This document shows, piece after piece, positions 1 through 9,430 of a DNA stretch of 64,000 bases. Each line of letters starts with the position of its first letter. The first letter of the stretch is position 1. Source of the stretch: Pseudoxanthobacter soli DSM 19599 (GTDB lineage: Bacteria > Pseudomonadota > Alphaproteobacteria > Rhizobiales > Segnochrobactraceae); contig NZ_FRXO01000012.1 in assembly GCF_900148505.1 (NCBI RefSeq), forward strand, positions 1 through 64,000, in the 5' to 3' direction. Both the position numbers and the translations under genes were made by a program. The notes beneath the pieces were generated by a model, which was not told the origin of the DNA, ran no database searches, and saw only the letters and a program-made list of their open reading frames with translations.

Positions 1-218
1 AGCTAATCCTACGCGGGCCCATCCCTTGGCGATAAATCTTTCCGCCTCAGCGCTCATACGGTATTAGCTAACGTTTCCATCAGTTATTCCGTACCAAGGG
101 GTAGGTTCCCACGTGTTACTCACCCGTCTGCCACTCCCTCCGAAGAGAGCGTTCGACTTGCATGTGTTAGGCCTGCCGCCAGCGTTCGTTCTGAGCCAGG
201 ATCAAACTCTCAGGTTTA
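1..218 (-). rRNA. rrs: 16S ribosomal RNA, 5' end (partial)
   Basis: Read on the minus strand, positions 191-211 give the universal 16S 5' sequence (GAGAGTTTGATCCTGGCTCAG is its complement). This is followed by an alphaproteobacterial V1/V2 region containing GTGGCAGACGGGTGAGTAAC. Only about the first 215 bases are inside the window; the rest of the gene and of the rRNA operon lies beyond position 1. The mature 5' end is set by similarity and could be off by a few bases. The operon is transcribed away from the tkt-tal-ribBX genes, in the same direction as they are. Confidence 0.97.
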
Positions 219-583
219 ATAAGAGAATATCCCAGCACGATCACGTCATCGACGAGGTCTCATCCCAGATCCAATCCCTTCCCGCTTCACAGCGGTCCAG
301 AACCAGAACTTCTGAGTGAGCTCGGAAAACGTATCGCGCCGTCTTGTCTCTTAACCGGCCAGTCCCTCTCAGAACCAGCCGCGCAAAACCGCGCCGCCTA
401 CGTTTCCCTTCCTTCCATCCAAATTGTCAAAAAACTGAGGAACCAGTGTCCTCGGATACTGCTGGTCCGCAAACACATGCCCGGATGAAACACACCGGTC
501 AAAACGCTCGCGATCCAAGGAGCATCTTTCGGGGCAACAACCAGTCGCCGTCGCCGGCAACCGCCGCCCCGTCTGTGAGGGGG

Positions 584-613
584 CTTATAGGTCCTGGGCC
601 GGCCGCCTGTCAA
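584..613 (-). promoter_or_regulatory. Probable rRNA operon promoter (-35 TTGACA, -10 CTATAA)
   Basis: On the minus strand a perfect TTGACA (613-608) is followed after 17 bases by CTATAAG (590-584). It lies about 365 bases upstream of the 16S start, a normal leader length, and just downstream of the ribBX terminator. No other pair of this quality was found between 219 and 709. A second TTGACA at 430-425 lacks a convincing -10. The rest of 219-583 is leader with no gene. Confidence 0.75.
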
Positions 614-624
614 CGCCGCCTTTC

Positions 625-658
625 AAAAAAAATGGCGGGCCTGTTTCCGACCCGCCAT
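625..658 (-). terminator. Rho-independent terminator of tkt-tal-ribBX
   Basis: ATGGCGGG (658-651) pairs with CCCGCCAT (639-632) around an 11-base loop. On the minus strand the hairpin is followed directly by a run of eight T (632-625). It ends transcription coming from ribBX 11 bases before the -35 box of the rRNA promoter, insulating the rRNA operon from readthrough. Confidence 0.88.
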
Positions 659-709
659 AACCGCCTGATTTAACAGGCGTCTTTCGGATGTTCCACAGCC
701 TGTGGACGG

Positions 710-1819
710 TCAGCCATCGACGAGGATGGTCTCCTCGATCTCGATTCCGAAGCCGCCGAGGCCGACATATTGGCGTTCGGAGCTCGCGATCAGCGAGATC
801 GAGCGGACCTTGAGATCGCGAAGGATCTGCGCACCGGCCCCGATTTCGCGCCAGCGGTTCATTCGAGCGAGCGCGCTCGAGTGCTTCTCGCCATCCTTGC
901 CAGGTTCGGCCACGACCTCCTCGACATCCTCCGCCTGGGGGGAGCGCAGGAAGATCAGCACGCCGCGACGGGTGTCGCGGAACTTGTCGACCGCGGCCTC
1001 AACCCATGTGCGCCCGGACTTCGGCCGCGCAAACAGGTCGCCGATCGGCTGCTCGCGATGGATGCGGCAGGGCACGCGCTCGCCCTCGGCCACATCGCCG
1101 AAGACGGCGACGACATGCTCCAGCGGCTCGAACGGCGTGCGATAGACCAGCACCCGCGCCGGCAGGCCGGCGACGGTCATGTCGCGCGCCGACACGCGGG
1201 AGACGAAGGTCTCGTTCCGCAGCCGATACGCGATCAGGTCCTCTATAGAGATGATCTTGAGCCCGTGCTCGCGGGCGAAGGGAACGAGTTCGGGCAGACG
1301 CTTCACCGTGCCGTCGTCGTTGACGATCTCCGACAGCACGGCGAGGGGCTCGAGGCCGGCGAGCCGCGCAAGATCGATGCCGGCTTCGGTATGGCCGGAC
1401 CGCGCGAGGACGCCGCCGGGCTTGGCGATCAGCGGGAACATGTGCCCCGGCCGCAGGAAGTCGCTCGCCGTGCAGTTTTGGTTGGCGAGGGCGCGCGCGG
1501 TGTTGCAGCGCTCCTCGGCGGAAATGCCGGTCGTCATCCCGACCTTGTAGTCGACCGTGACGGTGAAGGCGGTCCGCATCGGATCGAGATTCTGAGCCAC
1601 CATCGGCGCCAGGTTGAGCTCGCTGGCGCGCTGACCGGTCATCGGCACGCAGAGGATGCCGCTGGTGTGCCGGATCATGAACGCGATCTTCTCCGGCGTC
1701 GCCATCGACGCGGCCAGGATCAGGTCGCCTTCATTCTCCCGGTCGTCGTCGTCGACCACCACGATCGGCTCGCCGGCGGCGAAGGCCTTGATCGCGGCCT
1801 CGATCTTGTCGAGTTCCAT
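710..1819 (-). CDS. ribB: DHBP synthase with degenerate GTP cyclohydrolase II domain (RibBX type)
   Basis: Makes 3,4-dihydroxy-2-butanone 4-phosphate from ribulose 5-phosphate, for the xylene ring of riboflavin. The N-terminal RibB domain (about residues 1-205) has the acidic motif DDDDRENEGDL, the TGISAEER segment and the catalytic GHxFPL and RSGHTEA segments. The C-terminal part (about 210-369) aligns in position with RibA, but the zinc-binding cysteines of GTP cyclohydrolase II are missing: the expected cysteine motif reads CRIHREQPIGDLF and has no later CxC. This is the RibBX arrangement described in Proteobacteria, where RibA activity is supplied by another gene. Last gene of tkt-tal-ribBX; its substrate comes from the same pentose pool as its neighbours. 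Confidence 0.93.
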   Translation of the reverse strand: MELDKIEAAIKAFAAGEPIVVVDDDDRENEGDLILAASMATPEKIAFMIRHTSGILCVPMTGQRASELNLAPMVAQNLDPMRTAFTVTVDYKVGMTTGISAEERCNTARALANQNCTASDFLRPGHMFPLIAKPGGVLARSGHTEAGIDLARLAGLEPLAVLSEIVNDDGTVKRLPELVPFAREHGLKIISIEDLIAYRLRNETFVSRVSARDMTVAGLPARVLVYRTPFEPLEHVVAVFGDVAEGERVPCRIHREQPIGDLFARPKSGRTWVEAAVDKFRDTRRGVLIFLRSPQAEDVEEVVAEPGKDGEKHSSALARMNRWREIGAGAQILRDLKVRSISLIASSERQYVGLGGFGIEIEETILVDG

Positions 1820-1976
1820 GGATTGTGCACCGTCTCGAACGGGTGCCGCTCAGGGACCGGCCCCGGGGAAAGGCCCCGAGGCGGGACCGCGGGGCGGACT
1901 GCGGCCGGGCAATCGTGCCCGGCCGGGGAACATCCGGCCGGATATGGCGGCCGGAAAGGCTGTCGTCGGCAGCGGT

Positions 1977-2936
1977 TCAGAGCGCGAGCCGGTCGGAAAC
2001 CATCTTGCGCAGGGACGCGAGGTCCTTGGCGAAGGTGCGGATGCCCTCGGCGAGCTTCTCGGTCGCCATAGCATCCTCGTTCATGCCCCAGCGGAACGTC
2101 TTCTCGTCGATGACGAGCCGCTCTGGTGCGGCGCCGACAGTCTCCGGGCTGAGCTGCCGCACCAGCGGCCCCTCGTCCTTGCCGAGCGCCTCGAGCAGAG
2201 CCGGAGAGATGGTCAGCCGGTCGCAACCGGCGAGAGCTTCGATCTCGCCGACATTGCGGAACGACGCCGCCATCACCACCGTCTTGACGTCGTGGGTCTT
2301 GAAGTAGGTGTAGATCTCGCGCACGGACTGGACGCCCGGATCGTCCTCGGCGGTATAGGTCTTGCCGGTGGACTTCGCGTACCAGTCGAGAATGCGCCCG
2401 ACGAACGGCGAGATCAGGAACGCGCCGGCATCCGCGCAGGCGACAGCCTGATATTTCGAGAAGATCAGCGTCAGATTGCAGTCGATGCCTTCCTTCTGAA
2501 GGATCTCCGCAGCGCGGATGCCCTCCCAGGTCGAGGCGATCTTGATCAGGATGCGCTCGTGGCCGATCCCGCGCGCCTTGTAGGCGGCGATGACGGCTCG
2601 CGCCTTTTCCAGAGTCGCGGCGGTATCGAACGAAAGGTCGGCGTCGACCTCGGTCGAAACGCGGCCCGGCACCAGTTCGGTCAGCGCTGCGCCTACCGAA
2701 ACGGCGAGCCGGTCGGCGACGGCCTTTGAGACCGCCTCCGGCGTACCCGCCTGCTTGCGGCCCCACGCCAGCGCCTCTTCGAACGTGTCGGCGAAGCGCG
2801 GCAGGCCCACGGCCTTCAGCACCAAAGTGGGATTGGTGGTGCAGTCCACCGGCTTCAGGTGGCTCACGGCATCGATGTCGCCGGTATCGGCGACGACGAC
2901 GCTCATCTCACGCAGTTGATCGAGCTTCGACGGCAT
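1977..2936 (-). CDS. tal: Transaldolase
   Basis: Transfers dihydroxyacetone units between sedoheptulose 7-phosphate and glyceraldehyde 3-phosphate in the non-oxidative pentose phosphate pathway (cytoplasm). The 319-residue length and the N-terminal TTNPTLV motif fit classical TalB-type transaldolases. The Schiff-base lysine lies in [12 protein letters not shown] at about residue 130. The start codon follows a GGGAGATCG-type ribosome site. It sits 48 bases downstream of tkt, its partner in the pathway, and 157 bases upstream of ribBX. Confidence 0.96.
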   Translation of the reverse strand: MPSKLDQLREMSVVVADTGDIDAVSHLKPVDCTTNPTLVLKAVGLPRFADTFEEALAWGRKQAGTPEAVSKAVADRLAVSVGAALTELVPGRVSTEVDADLSFDTAATLEKARAVIAAYKARGIGHERILIKIASTWEGIRAAEILQKEGIDCNLTLIFSKYQAVACADAGAFLISPFVGRILDWYAKSTGKTYTAEDDPGVQSVREIYTYFKTHDVKTVVMAASFRNVGEIEALAGCDRLTISPALLEALGKDEGPLVRQLSPETVGAAPERLVIDEKTFRWGMNEDAMATEKLAEGIRTFAKDLASLRKMVSDRLAL

Positions 2937-2984
2937 TTCGATCTCCCTTGTCTCTCGGTTGGGGCGCGGCGATCCGCCGGCGGC

Positions 2985-5000
2985 TCAGCGGCCGCCCGCG
3001 GCGAGGAACGCCCGGGCCTTTTCCGCGATCGCCTCGGTCGTCAGCCCGAAGTGCTTGTAGATTTCCGGCGCCGGGGCGGAGAGACCGAAAGTCGGCACGC
3101 CACAGACGTCGGCCTCGCGCGCCACATAGCGCGTCCAGCCGAACGGGGAGGCCGCCTCCACCGCCATGCGCGGCGCATCGCCGAGCACGGACCGGCGATA
3201 ATCCTCGGTCTGTTCGTCGAAGCGCTCCCAGCACGGCATCGACACCACCGCGACCGAGATGCCCTCCGCCGCCAGCGCGTCGCGGACGGACACGGCGAGG
3301 CTGACCTCGGTTCCGGTCGCGAGCAGCGTGAGGTCGCGCTTCGCCGGCTCGCCGCCGACGACATAGGCGCCGCGGAACGGCATCACCGCGGTCTCCGGGT
3401 CGAGCCGGATCTGCGGCACACCCTGGCGCGAGCCGACGAACACGCTCGGACCAGGAAGCGCGATCGCATCGTACCAGCACTCCAGCGCCTCGACCGCATC
3501 GGCCGGACGATAGACCCGCAGGTTGGGGATCGCGCGCAGGCTGGCAAGATGCTCGACCGGCTGATGGGTCGGGCCGTCCTCACCGAGGCCGATGGAATCG
3601 TGCGTGCCGACGAACACGACCTTGGCACCCATCAGCGCGGCAAGACGGATGGCCGGACGGCAATAATCGAAGAAGACGAGGAAGGTGCCGCCATAGGGCA
3701 GGATGCCACCGTGGAGCGACATGCCGTTCATCGCCGCGGCCATGCCGAACTCGCGCACGCCGTAGCTGATGTGACGGCCGGTGAAGTCCTGCTTCGACAT
3801 CGGCGGCGTGGACTTGGTCTTGGTCAGCACGCTGTGGACGAGGTCTGCGGAACCACCGACCATTTCCGGCACGTGGGCCGTCAGCACCTCGAGCGCGCGC
3901 TGGCTGGCGACGCGGGTGGAGATCGCCTGCGGCGCGGCGACGGCAGCGCGCTGGGCCGCCTCGACAGCCTCGGCCACGCCTTCCGGCAGCCGGCCCTCGA
4001 TGCGGCGCGTGAACTCGGCCGCCTTGGCGGGTTCGGCCTCGGCGAGCGTCTTCTCCCAGGCGAGGCGGACCGCCTCGCCACGGGCGCCGGCCTTGCGCCA
4101 CACCGCGTAGATCTCTTCCGGCACCTCGAAGGAGGGATGCGGCCAGCCGAGCGCGGCGCGGGTCTTCTCGATCTCGGCGGCGCCGAGGGGTGCGCCGTGG
4201 GCGCCCTCGCTGTCCTGCTTCGACGGGGAGCCGAACCCGATATGCGTGCGTGCGGAAATGAACACCGGCTTGTTGAGCGACTTCGCCAGCGTGAAGGCGG
4301 CGTCGATCTCTTCCGGGTTGTGCCCGTCGATCTCGAGCGTCGCCCAGCCGGACGCCTCGAAGCGGGCGCGCTGGTTGTCGGAGACCGCAAGCGAGGTGGA
4401 ACCGTCGATGGTGATGTGGTTGTTATCGTGCACGACGATCAGCTTCGACAGGCCGAGATGGCCGGCGAACGAGATCGCCTCGTGGCTGACGCCCTCCATC
4501 AGGCAACCATCGCCGCAGAACACCCAAGTGTGGTGATCGACGAGATCCTCCCCGAACTCCGCCGCAAGCTTGCGCTCGGCGAGCGCCATGCCGACCGACG
4601 TCGCGAGACCCTGACCGAGCGGCCCGGTGGTCGTCTCGATGCCTTCCATGTGGCCGTATTCGGGATGGCCGGCCGTGCGGGCGCCGAGCTGGCGGAAACG
4701 CTTCAGCTCGTCGAGCGTCGCCTGGGCATAGCCCGTCAGGTGCAGCACGGCGTAAAGCAGCATGGAGCCATGGCCGTTCGAAAGCACGAAACGGTCGCGG
4801 TTCGGCCAATGCGGCGCCTTCGGATCGAAGTTCAGGTGCTTGGTGAACAGCACGGTGGCCAGGTCGGCCATGCCCATCGGCATTCCCGGGTGACCGGAAT
4901 TGGCCTTCTCCACTGCATCGATCGCGAGGAAGCGGATCGCGTTCGCGAGATCGCGGTGCTCGACGGTTGTGGCTCCGGTGGAAGAATCGGGATTGGCCAT
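2985..5000 (-). CDS. tkt: Transketolase
   Basis: Thiamine-diphosphate enzyme moving two-carbon ketol units between pentose and hexose phosphates. A protein of 671 residues, normal for the family. It has the substrate motif SGHPGMPMG near the start, the ThDP/metal motif GDGCLMEGVSHEA to HDNN around residues 155-190, and the C-terminal pyrimidine-binding region with HDSIGLGEDGPTHQP. The frame stays open upstream to 5225, but that stretch has no family resemblance. ATG at 5000 begins MANPDSS and has a GAGGAAA site before it. First gene of the tkt-tal-ribBX unit. Confidence 0.97.
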   Translation of the reverse strand: MANPDSSTGATTVEHRDLANAIRFLAIDAVEKANSGHPGMPMGMADLATVLFTKHLNFDPKAPHWPNRDRFVLSNGHGSMLLYAVLHLTGYAQATLDELKRFRQLGARTAGHPEYGHMEGIETTTGPLGQGLATSVGMALAERKLAAEFGEDLVDHHTWVFCGDGCLMEGVSHEAISFAGHLGLSKLIVVHDNNHITIDGSTSLAVSDNQRARFEASGWATLEIDGHNPEEIDAAFTLAKSLNKPVFISARTHIGFGSPSKQDSEGAHGAPLGAAEIEKTRAALGWPHPSFEVPEEIYAVWRKAGARGEAVRLAWEKTLAEAEPAKAAEFTRRIEGRLPEGVAEAVEAAQRAAVAAPQAISTRVASQRALEVLTAHVPEMVGGSADLVHSVLTKTKSTPPMSKQDFTGRHISYGVREFGMAAAMNGMSLHGGILPYGGTFLVFFDYCRPAIRLAALMGAKVVFVGTHDSIGLGEDGPTHQPVEHLASLRAIPNLRVYRPADAVEALECWYDAIALPGPSVFVGSRQGVPQIRLDPETAVMPFRGAYVVGGEPAKRDLTLLATGTEVSLAVSVRDALAAEGISVAVVSMPCWERFDEQTEDYRRSVLGDAPRMAVEAASPFGWTRYVAREADVCGVPTFGLSAPAPEIYKHFGLTTEAIAEKARAFLAAGGR

Positions 5001-5299
5001 GCCGGGAATTTCCTCATTCACGCCGCAGCCGCGCCGATACGCAGCGGCGGCCGGTCCGGTTTTCGCGCGCTCCTTGGCGAGCGCCTTGCCTGCGCGCTCC
5101 ATGAGCGACGGACAGGGGCCGTTTGGCAAGAGAAAACATCTGTCCGCCAGCGTTTTGTGCATGGTTTCGATCCGGGCAAGACACCCCGTTTCCAGGCCGG
5201 TCCCGCTCCCGCCGCGGCGCTTCATTTCCCGGCGAAGGAATTGTAAAGCTGGCCGCGGGGCACGGACTTTAGAGACGGACCTGGGGGATTAACGCCATC

Positions 5300-6958
5300 A
5301 TGACACGGAACGATTCCGGCGCCGCACCGGCCGGCGCGGGCACGACTTCACCTGGCGAGGGGGGACAGCAGAGGCGCACCATCGGCCTCGTCAGCCTGCT
5401 GATGACCGGCGTCGGAACCATCATCGGATCCGGCTGGCTGTTCGGTGCCGCACACGCGGCGGGCTATGCCGGGCCGGCGGCGATCTTCTCCTGGATCATC
5501 GGCGCCTTCATCATCGCGCTGACGGCCCTGACCCTGTGCGAGCTCGGCCCGATGATGCCCCGCACTGGCGGGATGGGCCGGTTCGCCAAGCTCTCGCACG
5601 GTTCCCTCGTCGGCTTCATCGGCGACTGGGCCGGGTTCGTGGGCTTCACCAGCACGGTGCCTTCAGAGGCCTCCGCCTCGGTGCAGTACATGAGCAACTG
5701 GGACTATCCCTGGGCGCATGAACTGTTCTCCTCGCAGACCCAGTCGCTCAGCCACACCGGCCTCCTGGTCGCGAGCCTGCTCTGCGTCGTCTATTTCATG
5801 CTGTGCTACTGGTCGATGCAGGTGTTCCTGCGGGCGGTGAAGGCGGTGACGATCTTCAAGATCTTCGTGCCGCTGTTCTCGGCCGGCACGCTGATCTATC
5901 TCGGCTTCAACGCCTCCAATTTCTCCGCGGTCGGAAACGGCAGCATCGCGCCATATGGCTGGTCCGGGGCGCTGACGGCGGTGACCGGCGCCGGCATCGT
6001 CTATGCCTTCAACGGCTTTCAGACGCCAATCAGCTTCGCGGGCGAGGCAAAGAACCCGAACCGCACCATTCCCATCGCGGTGCTGGGGTCGTTGGCGCTG
6101 TGCCTCGTGATCTACGTCGTGCTGCAGGTCGCGTTCATCGGCGCGCTGCCGCCGTCCCAGCTTGCAGCCGGCGGCGGCTGGAGCGGGCTCGATTTCCGCT
6201 CGCCCTTTGCCGATCTCGCCATCTCGCTGAACCTGTCGCTGCTGGCGATGCTGCTCTATCTCGATGCGTTCGTCTCCCCGTCCGGATCCGGCGTGATCTA
6301 TCTCGCGTCCGCCTCGCGCATGCTGTGGGGCATGGAGCGCGACGGCCACATGCCGAAATCCATGGGGCGGCTGCACAAGCATACCCTTCTGCCGCGCCCG
6401 GCGATGTGGGCGGTGCTCGCCGCGTCGATCGCGTGTCTCTGGGTCTTTCCGAGCTGGGACGAACTCGCCGCGGTCATCTCGGTCGGCTACGTCATCGGGT
6501 ACCTTTGCGCGCCGGTCGCGTTCATCTCGCTGCGACGGCTCGCCCCGAGTGCCGTACGGCCGGTCCGGCTGCCGTTCGCGGGCGTGCTCGCGCCCGTGAC
6601 CTTCGTCGCGGTGTCGTTGCTGCTCTACTGGTCTTCGTGGCCCCTGACCGGAGAGGTCATCTTCATCATCGTCGCGGGGCTGGGCTTCTGGATCTATTAC
6701 GAGGCCAAGACCGGTTTTCACGATATCGGCCGGCAGCTGAAAGCCGGCGCGTGGTTTCCCGCCTATCTCGTCACGATGGCGGCGATCTCCTATGTCGGAA
6801 GCCCGCGATTCGGCGGTCTCGGCCTTCTCTCCGAGATGGGCTCGTTCGTAGCCGTCACGGTCGTCTCACTCGGGTTCTACGTCTGGTCCTATCGGTCGGC
6901 TTGGCTCACGCCCGAGGCCGCTCAGTTGGATGCCGGCGCCGAACCAGGAACCGGCTGA
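5300..6958 (+). CDS. APC-family amino acid permease
   Basis: Inner-membrane transporter of 552 residues with about 12 hydrophobic segments from residue 28 onward. The first helix carries the APC signature GVGTIIGSGWLFG, and the substrate-loop glutamate-proline region (CELGPMMPRTGG) is present. Closest in general form to the aspartate:proton or amino acid/polyamine symporters; the substrate cannot be read from the sequence. It is divergent from tkt with about 300 bases between, so both promoters must lie there. It appears to be a single-gene unit, followed by a strong hairpin at 7026-7050. Confidence 0.88.
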   Translation: MTRNDSGAAPAGAGTTSPGEGGQQRRTIGLVSLLMTGVGTIIGSGWLFGAAHAAGYAGPAAIFSWIIGAFIIALTALTLCELGPMMPRTGGMGRFAKLSHGSLVGFIGDWAGFVGFTSTVPSEASASVQYMSNWDYPWAHELFSSQTQSLSHTGLLVASLLCVVYFMLCYWSMQVFLRAVKAVTIFKIFVPLFSAGTLIYLGFNASNFSAVGNGSIAPYGWSGALTAVTGAGIVYAFNGFQTPISFAGEAKNPNRTIPIAVLGSLALCLVIYVVLQVAFIGALPPSQLAAGGGWSGLDFRSPFADLAISLNLSLLAMLLYLDAFVSPSGSGVIYLASASRMLWGMERDGHMPKSMGRLHKHTLLPRPAMWAVLAASIACLWVFPSWDELAAVISVGYVIGYLCAPVAFISLRRLAPSAVRPVRLPFAGVLAPVTFVAVSLLLYWSSWPLTGEVIFIIVAGLGFWIYYEAKTGFHDIGRQLKAGAWFPAYLVTMAAISYVGSPRFGGLGLLSEMGSFVAVTVVSLGFYVWSYRSAWLTPEAAQLDAGAEPGTG

Positions 6959-7025
6959 AGGCCAGGCTCTTCCATAGCTTTTTCAAATCAATGGGTTATC
7001 CCTTCTATCAATTGCCGCTTTCGGG

Positions 7026-7050
7026 CCCGGCGGAGGCCTTCTCCGCCGGG
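7026..7050. terminator. Hairpin after the permease gene, possible terminator
   Basis: CCCGGCGGA (7026-7034) pairs perfectly with TCCGCCGGG (7042-7050) across a 7-base loop. There is no T run on either side, so intrinsic termination is uncertain. The stretch 7051-7191 holds no gene and must contain the promoter of the thiamine operon. Confidence 0.5.
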
Positions 7051-7191
7051 TGAATCGCAATAGCGGTGACGATGTCGCCGCTGCAGCCAAGAAAGGGCGG
7101 GGACGGCCCCTGCCCTCCCCCGTCGCCAGGTCCGTAACCGACCGCCGGCCGGACCTTGTTGGCAAAGAAGCCGGCGTGCTAACGTCCCACT

Positions 7192-7278
7192 GTTCCGAGG
7201 GGCGCCCGCTTGGGCTGAGACGGCATTGGCCGAACCCTTCGAACCTGATCCGGGTCATGCCGGCGAAGGGACGGGAAC
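7192..7278 (+). promoter_or_regulatory. TPP riboswitch (THI element) of the thiOSGE operon
   Basis: Contains the conserved TPP aptamer core: GGGCTGAGACGG in the pyrimidine-sensor arm, then ACCCTT, GAACCTGATCCGGGTCATGC and CGAAGGGACGG. Outer helix P1 is formed by GTTCC (7192-7196) with GGAAC (7274-7278). It sits about 170 bases upstream of thiO. In GC-rich Gram-negatives this class usually blocks ribosome access or terminates transcription when thiamine pyrophosphate is high. A second copy controls thiXY at 60448. Confidence 0.95.
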
Positions 7279-7450
7279 CACGGCCTGAACGGTCGCCACG
7301 AGAGCCCCTCCAATCGTCATCGGCATCGTCGTCCCGGATCCGTCCGATCCGTTTCGAGGGATGCCCGCCCATGCTCACCCCTGCCCTGCCGCCCGATCTC
7401 CGATCGATAAGGCCATCGGCCTCGACGCCACAAAGCCGGGGGTCCCGGCG

Positions 7451-8446
7451 ATGAGATGTCTCGTCGTCGGGGCCGGCGTCGCCGGGCTCACGACCGCGCT
7501 GTCGCTGGTCGAGCGCGGGGCGACCGTCGAGGTGGTCGACCGCGGCAGCCATCTCGGCGCGCGCTCGTGCTCCTGGTTCGCCGGCGGCATGCTCGCACCC
7601 TGGTGCGAGCGGGAAAGCGCCGACGAGGCCGTCCTTCGCCGTGGCCTTGCCGCTCTGGCATGGTGGCGGGAGCGCTTTCCGGAGACGGTGGCTGCGGGCA
7701 CGCTCGTCGTCGCGCCTGCACGCGACGGCGCCGAACTGGAGCGCTTCTCACGGCGCACGTCGGGCTTCGACATGGTGGGGCCGGACGCCATCGCCACCCT
7801 CGAGCCGGCCCTCGCCGGCCGCTTTTCCCGCGGCCTCCATTTTCCGCACGAGGGTCATCTCGATCCACGTCGTGCCCTCGCCGCGCTCGCCCGCCGCCTC
7901 GCCGAGGCCGGCGTGCCGATCCGGTTCGACACGGACGTCACCGATTTCGCGATCGACGCCGACCGCATCTTCGACTGCCGTGGGTTCGCCGCGCGGGAGC
8001 AGCGCCCGCCTTTAACGCCCGCGTCGGCGCTGCGCGGCGTCAAGGGCGAGATGCTGCTCGTCCGCAGCACCGAGGTCCGTCTATCCCGGCCCGTCCGCCT
8101 GCTACACCCGCGGATGCCGCTTTATGTCGTGCCCCGGGCGGACGGCCTGTTCATGATCGGGGCCACCATGATCGAAAGCGAGGAGCGGGGCCGCATAACG
8201 GCGCGCTCGATGATGGAGCTTCTCGGCGGCGCCTTCGCGCTTCATCCCGCCTTCGGAGAGGCAGAGATCGTCGAAGTCGGAACGGACGTCCGACCCGCCT
8301 ACCCCGACAATCTGCCCGCGGTCGATGTCGACGGGCGCACGATCCGGATCAATGGCCTTTACCGGCACGGCTTCCTGCTGTCGCCCTGGTGCGCCCGGCG
8401 CGCCGTGGCCGCAGCCTACGGCGAACCCTGGGAGGATCACGAATGA
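7451..8446 (+). CDS. thiO: Glycine oxidase ThiO (thiazole synthesis)
   Basis: FAD-dependent oxidase that turns glycine into the iminoacetate (dehydroglycine) used by ThiG. The protein starts with the FAD-binding Rossmann motif VVGAGVAGLTTAL and ends with the typical INGLYRHGFLLSPWCA region of DAO-type oxidases. 331 residues from ATG 7451, which has a GGGGG site about 10 bases upstream. An in-frame ATG at 7361 would add 30 residues before the Rossmann fold and is less likely. First gene behind the TPP riboswitch; its stop overlaps the thiS start (ATGA). Confidence 0.92.
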   Translation: MRCLVVGAGVAGLTTALSLVERGATVEVVDRGSHLGARSCSWFAGGMLAPWCERESADEAVLRRGLAALAWWRERFPETVAAGTLVVAPARDGAELERFSRRTSGFDMVGPDAIATLEPALAGRFSRGLHFPHEGHLDPRRALAALARRLAEAGVPIRFDTDVTDFAIDADRIFDCRGFAAREQRPPLTPASALRGVKGEMLLVRSTEVRLSRPVRLLHPRMPLYVVPRADGLFMIGATMIESEERGRITARSMMELLGGAFALHPAFGEAEIVEVGTDVRPAYPDNLPAVDVDGRTIRINGLYRHGFLLSPWCARRAVAAAYGEPWEDHE

Positions 8447-8643
8447 AGACGGTGTTCATCAACGGCGAGCCGGTCGAGATCGTCGCCGGCACCCTCGCCG
8501 ATGCCCTCGCCGAACTCGATTACGGCGACCAGACGGTCGCGACCGCCCTGAACGGCCGCTTCGTGCCCGCGGCACAGCGCCCGGCTCGTCCGCTCGCGGA
8601 TGGCGACAAGGTCGAAATCGTAACCCCGCGCCAGGGAGGATAA
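8443..8643 (+). CDS. thiS: Sulfur carrier protein ThiS
   Basis: A 66-residue beta-grasp protein beginning [11 protein letters not shown] and ending in the obligatory Gly-Gly (PRQGG). After adenylation the C terminus is converted to a thiocarboxylate that gives sulfur to ThiG. It overlaps thiO by four bases (ATGA) and lies four bases before thiG, so translation is probably coupled. ThiF is not encoded in the window. Confidence 0.93.
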   Translation: MKTVFINGEPVEIVAGTLADALAELDYGDQTVATALNGRFVPAAQRPARPLADGDKVEIVTPRQGG

Positions 8644-8647
8644 ACCG

Positions 8648-9430
8648 ATGTCACACCCGTTCACCGTCTACGGCGTTTCGTTGCCGTCCCGGCTGATGCT
8701 CGGCACGGCGCAATATCCCTCCCCGGCCGTCCTCGCAGAGTCCGTGCGCGCGGCGCAGGCTGGCATCGTGACGGTCTCGCTGCGGCGCGAAGCCGGCGGC
8801 GCGCGGGCGGGCGAGGCATTCTGGTCGCTGATCCGGGATCTCGGGGTGCGCGTTCTGCCGAACACGGCCGGCTGCCATTCCGCGCAGGAGGCGGTGACGA
8901 CGGCTCAAATGGCCCGGGAACTGTTCGGCACGTCGTGGATCAAGTTGGAGGTGATCGGCGAAACAGACACCCTGCAGCCGGATCCGTTCGCGCTCGTCGA
9001 GGCGGCCCGCATCCTGGCGGCCGACGGATTCGAGATTTTCCCCTACACCACGGAGGATCTGGTCGTGGCCGAGAAGCTGGTCGAGGCCGGATGCCGCGTG
9101 CTGATGCCTTGGGGCTCGCCGATCGGCTCGGGTCGGGGCCTCGGCAATCCGTTCGGCCTGCGGGCGCTGCGCGCCCACTTCCCGGACATCCCGCTCGTCG
9201 TCGACGCGGGCATCGGCCTCCCGTCTCATGCGTGCTCAGCGATGGAACTCGGCTACGACGCCGTCCTCGTCAACACCGCCGTCGCGAAGTCCGGTGAACC
9301 CGTGACCATGGCGCGCGCGTTCGCACTCGCCGTCGAGGCCGGGCGCGCGGCCTATGAAGCCGATCCGATCGAGCCGCGCGACATGGCCGCGCCCTCGACG
9401 CCCCTGCTCGGCCGGCCGGTGCTCGCATGA
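8648..9430 (+). CDS. thiG: Thiazole synthase ThiG
   Basis: TIM-barrel enzyme joining deoxyxylulose 5-phosphate, the ThiO product and sulfur from ThiS into the thiazole phosphate. 260 residues, normal length. The Schiff-base lysine lies in [10 protein letters not shown] at about residue 98. The phosphate-binding glycines (GSGRGLGNP and [12 protein letters not shown]) are intact, as is the [13 protein letters not shown] segment. Third gene of the operon; its stop overlaps the thiE start. Confidence 0.96.
   Translation: MSHPFTVYGVSLPSRLMLGTAQYPSPAVLAESVRAAQAGIVTVSLRREAGGARAGEAFWSLIRDLGVRVLPNTAGCHSAQEAVTTAQMARELFGTSWIKLEVIGETDTLQPDPFALVEAARILAADGFEIFPYTTEDLVVAEKLVEAGCRVLMPWGSPIGSGRGLGNPFGLRALRAHFPDIPLVVDAGIGLPSHACSAMELGYDAVLVNTAVAKSGEPVTMARAFALAVEAGRAAYEADPIEPRDMAAPSTPLLGRPVLA

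Noticed and set aside
425-430. TTGACA as a second rRNA promoter -35 box
   Set aside because: No plausible -10 at 16-18 bases; the pair at 584-613 is far better.
5001-5225. 75-residue N-terminal extension of transketolase
   Set aside because: The extension shows no family resemblance and the internal ATG at 5000 has a ribosome site.
2859-5246. A 795-codon open frame on the plus strand opposite transketolase
   Set aside because: It is a mirror frame of tkt in GC-rich DNA; its translation is arginine/histidine-rich with no domain, and tkt is certain.
7671-7681. Reverse copy of GGAAAGCGCTC in thiO
   Set aside because: Flanks cannot form the nine-pair stem; a chance match in coding sequence.
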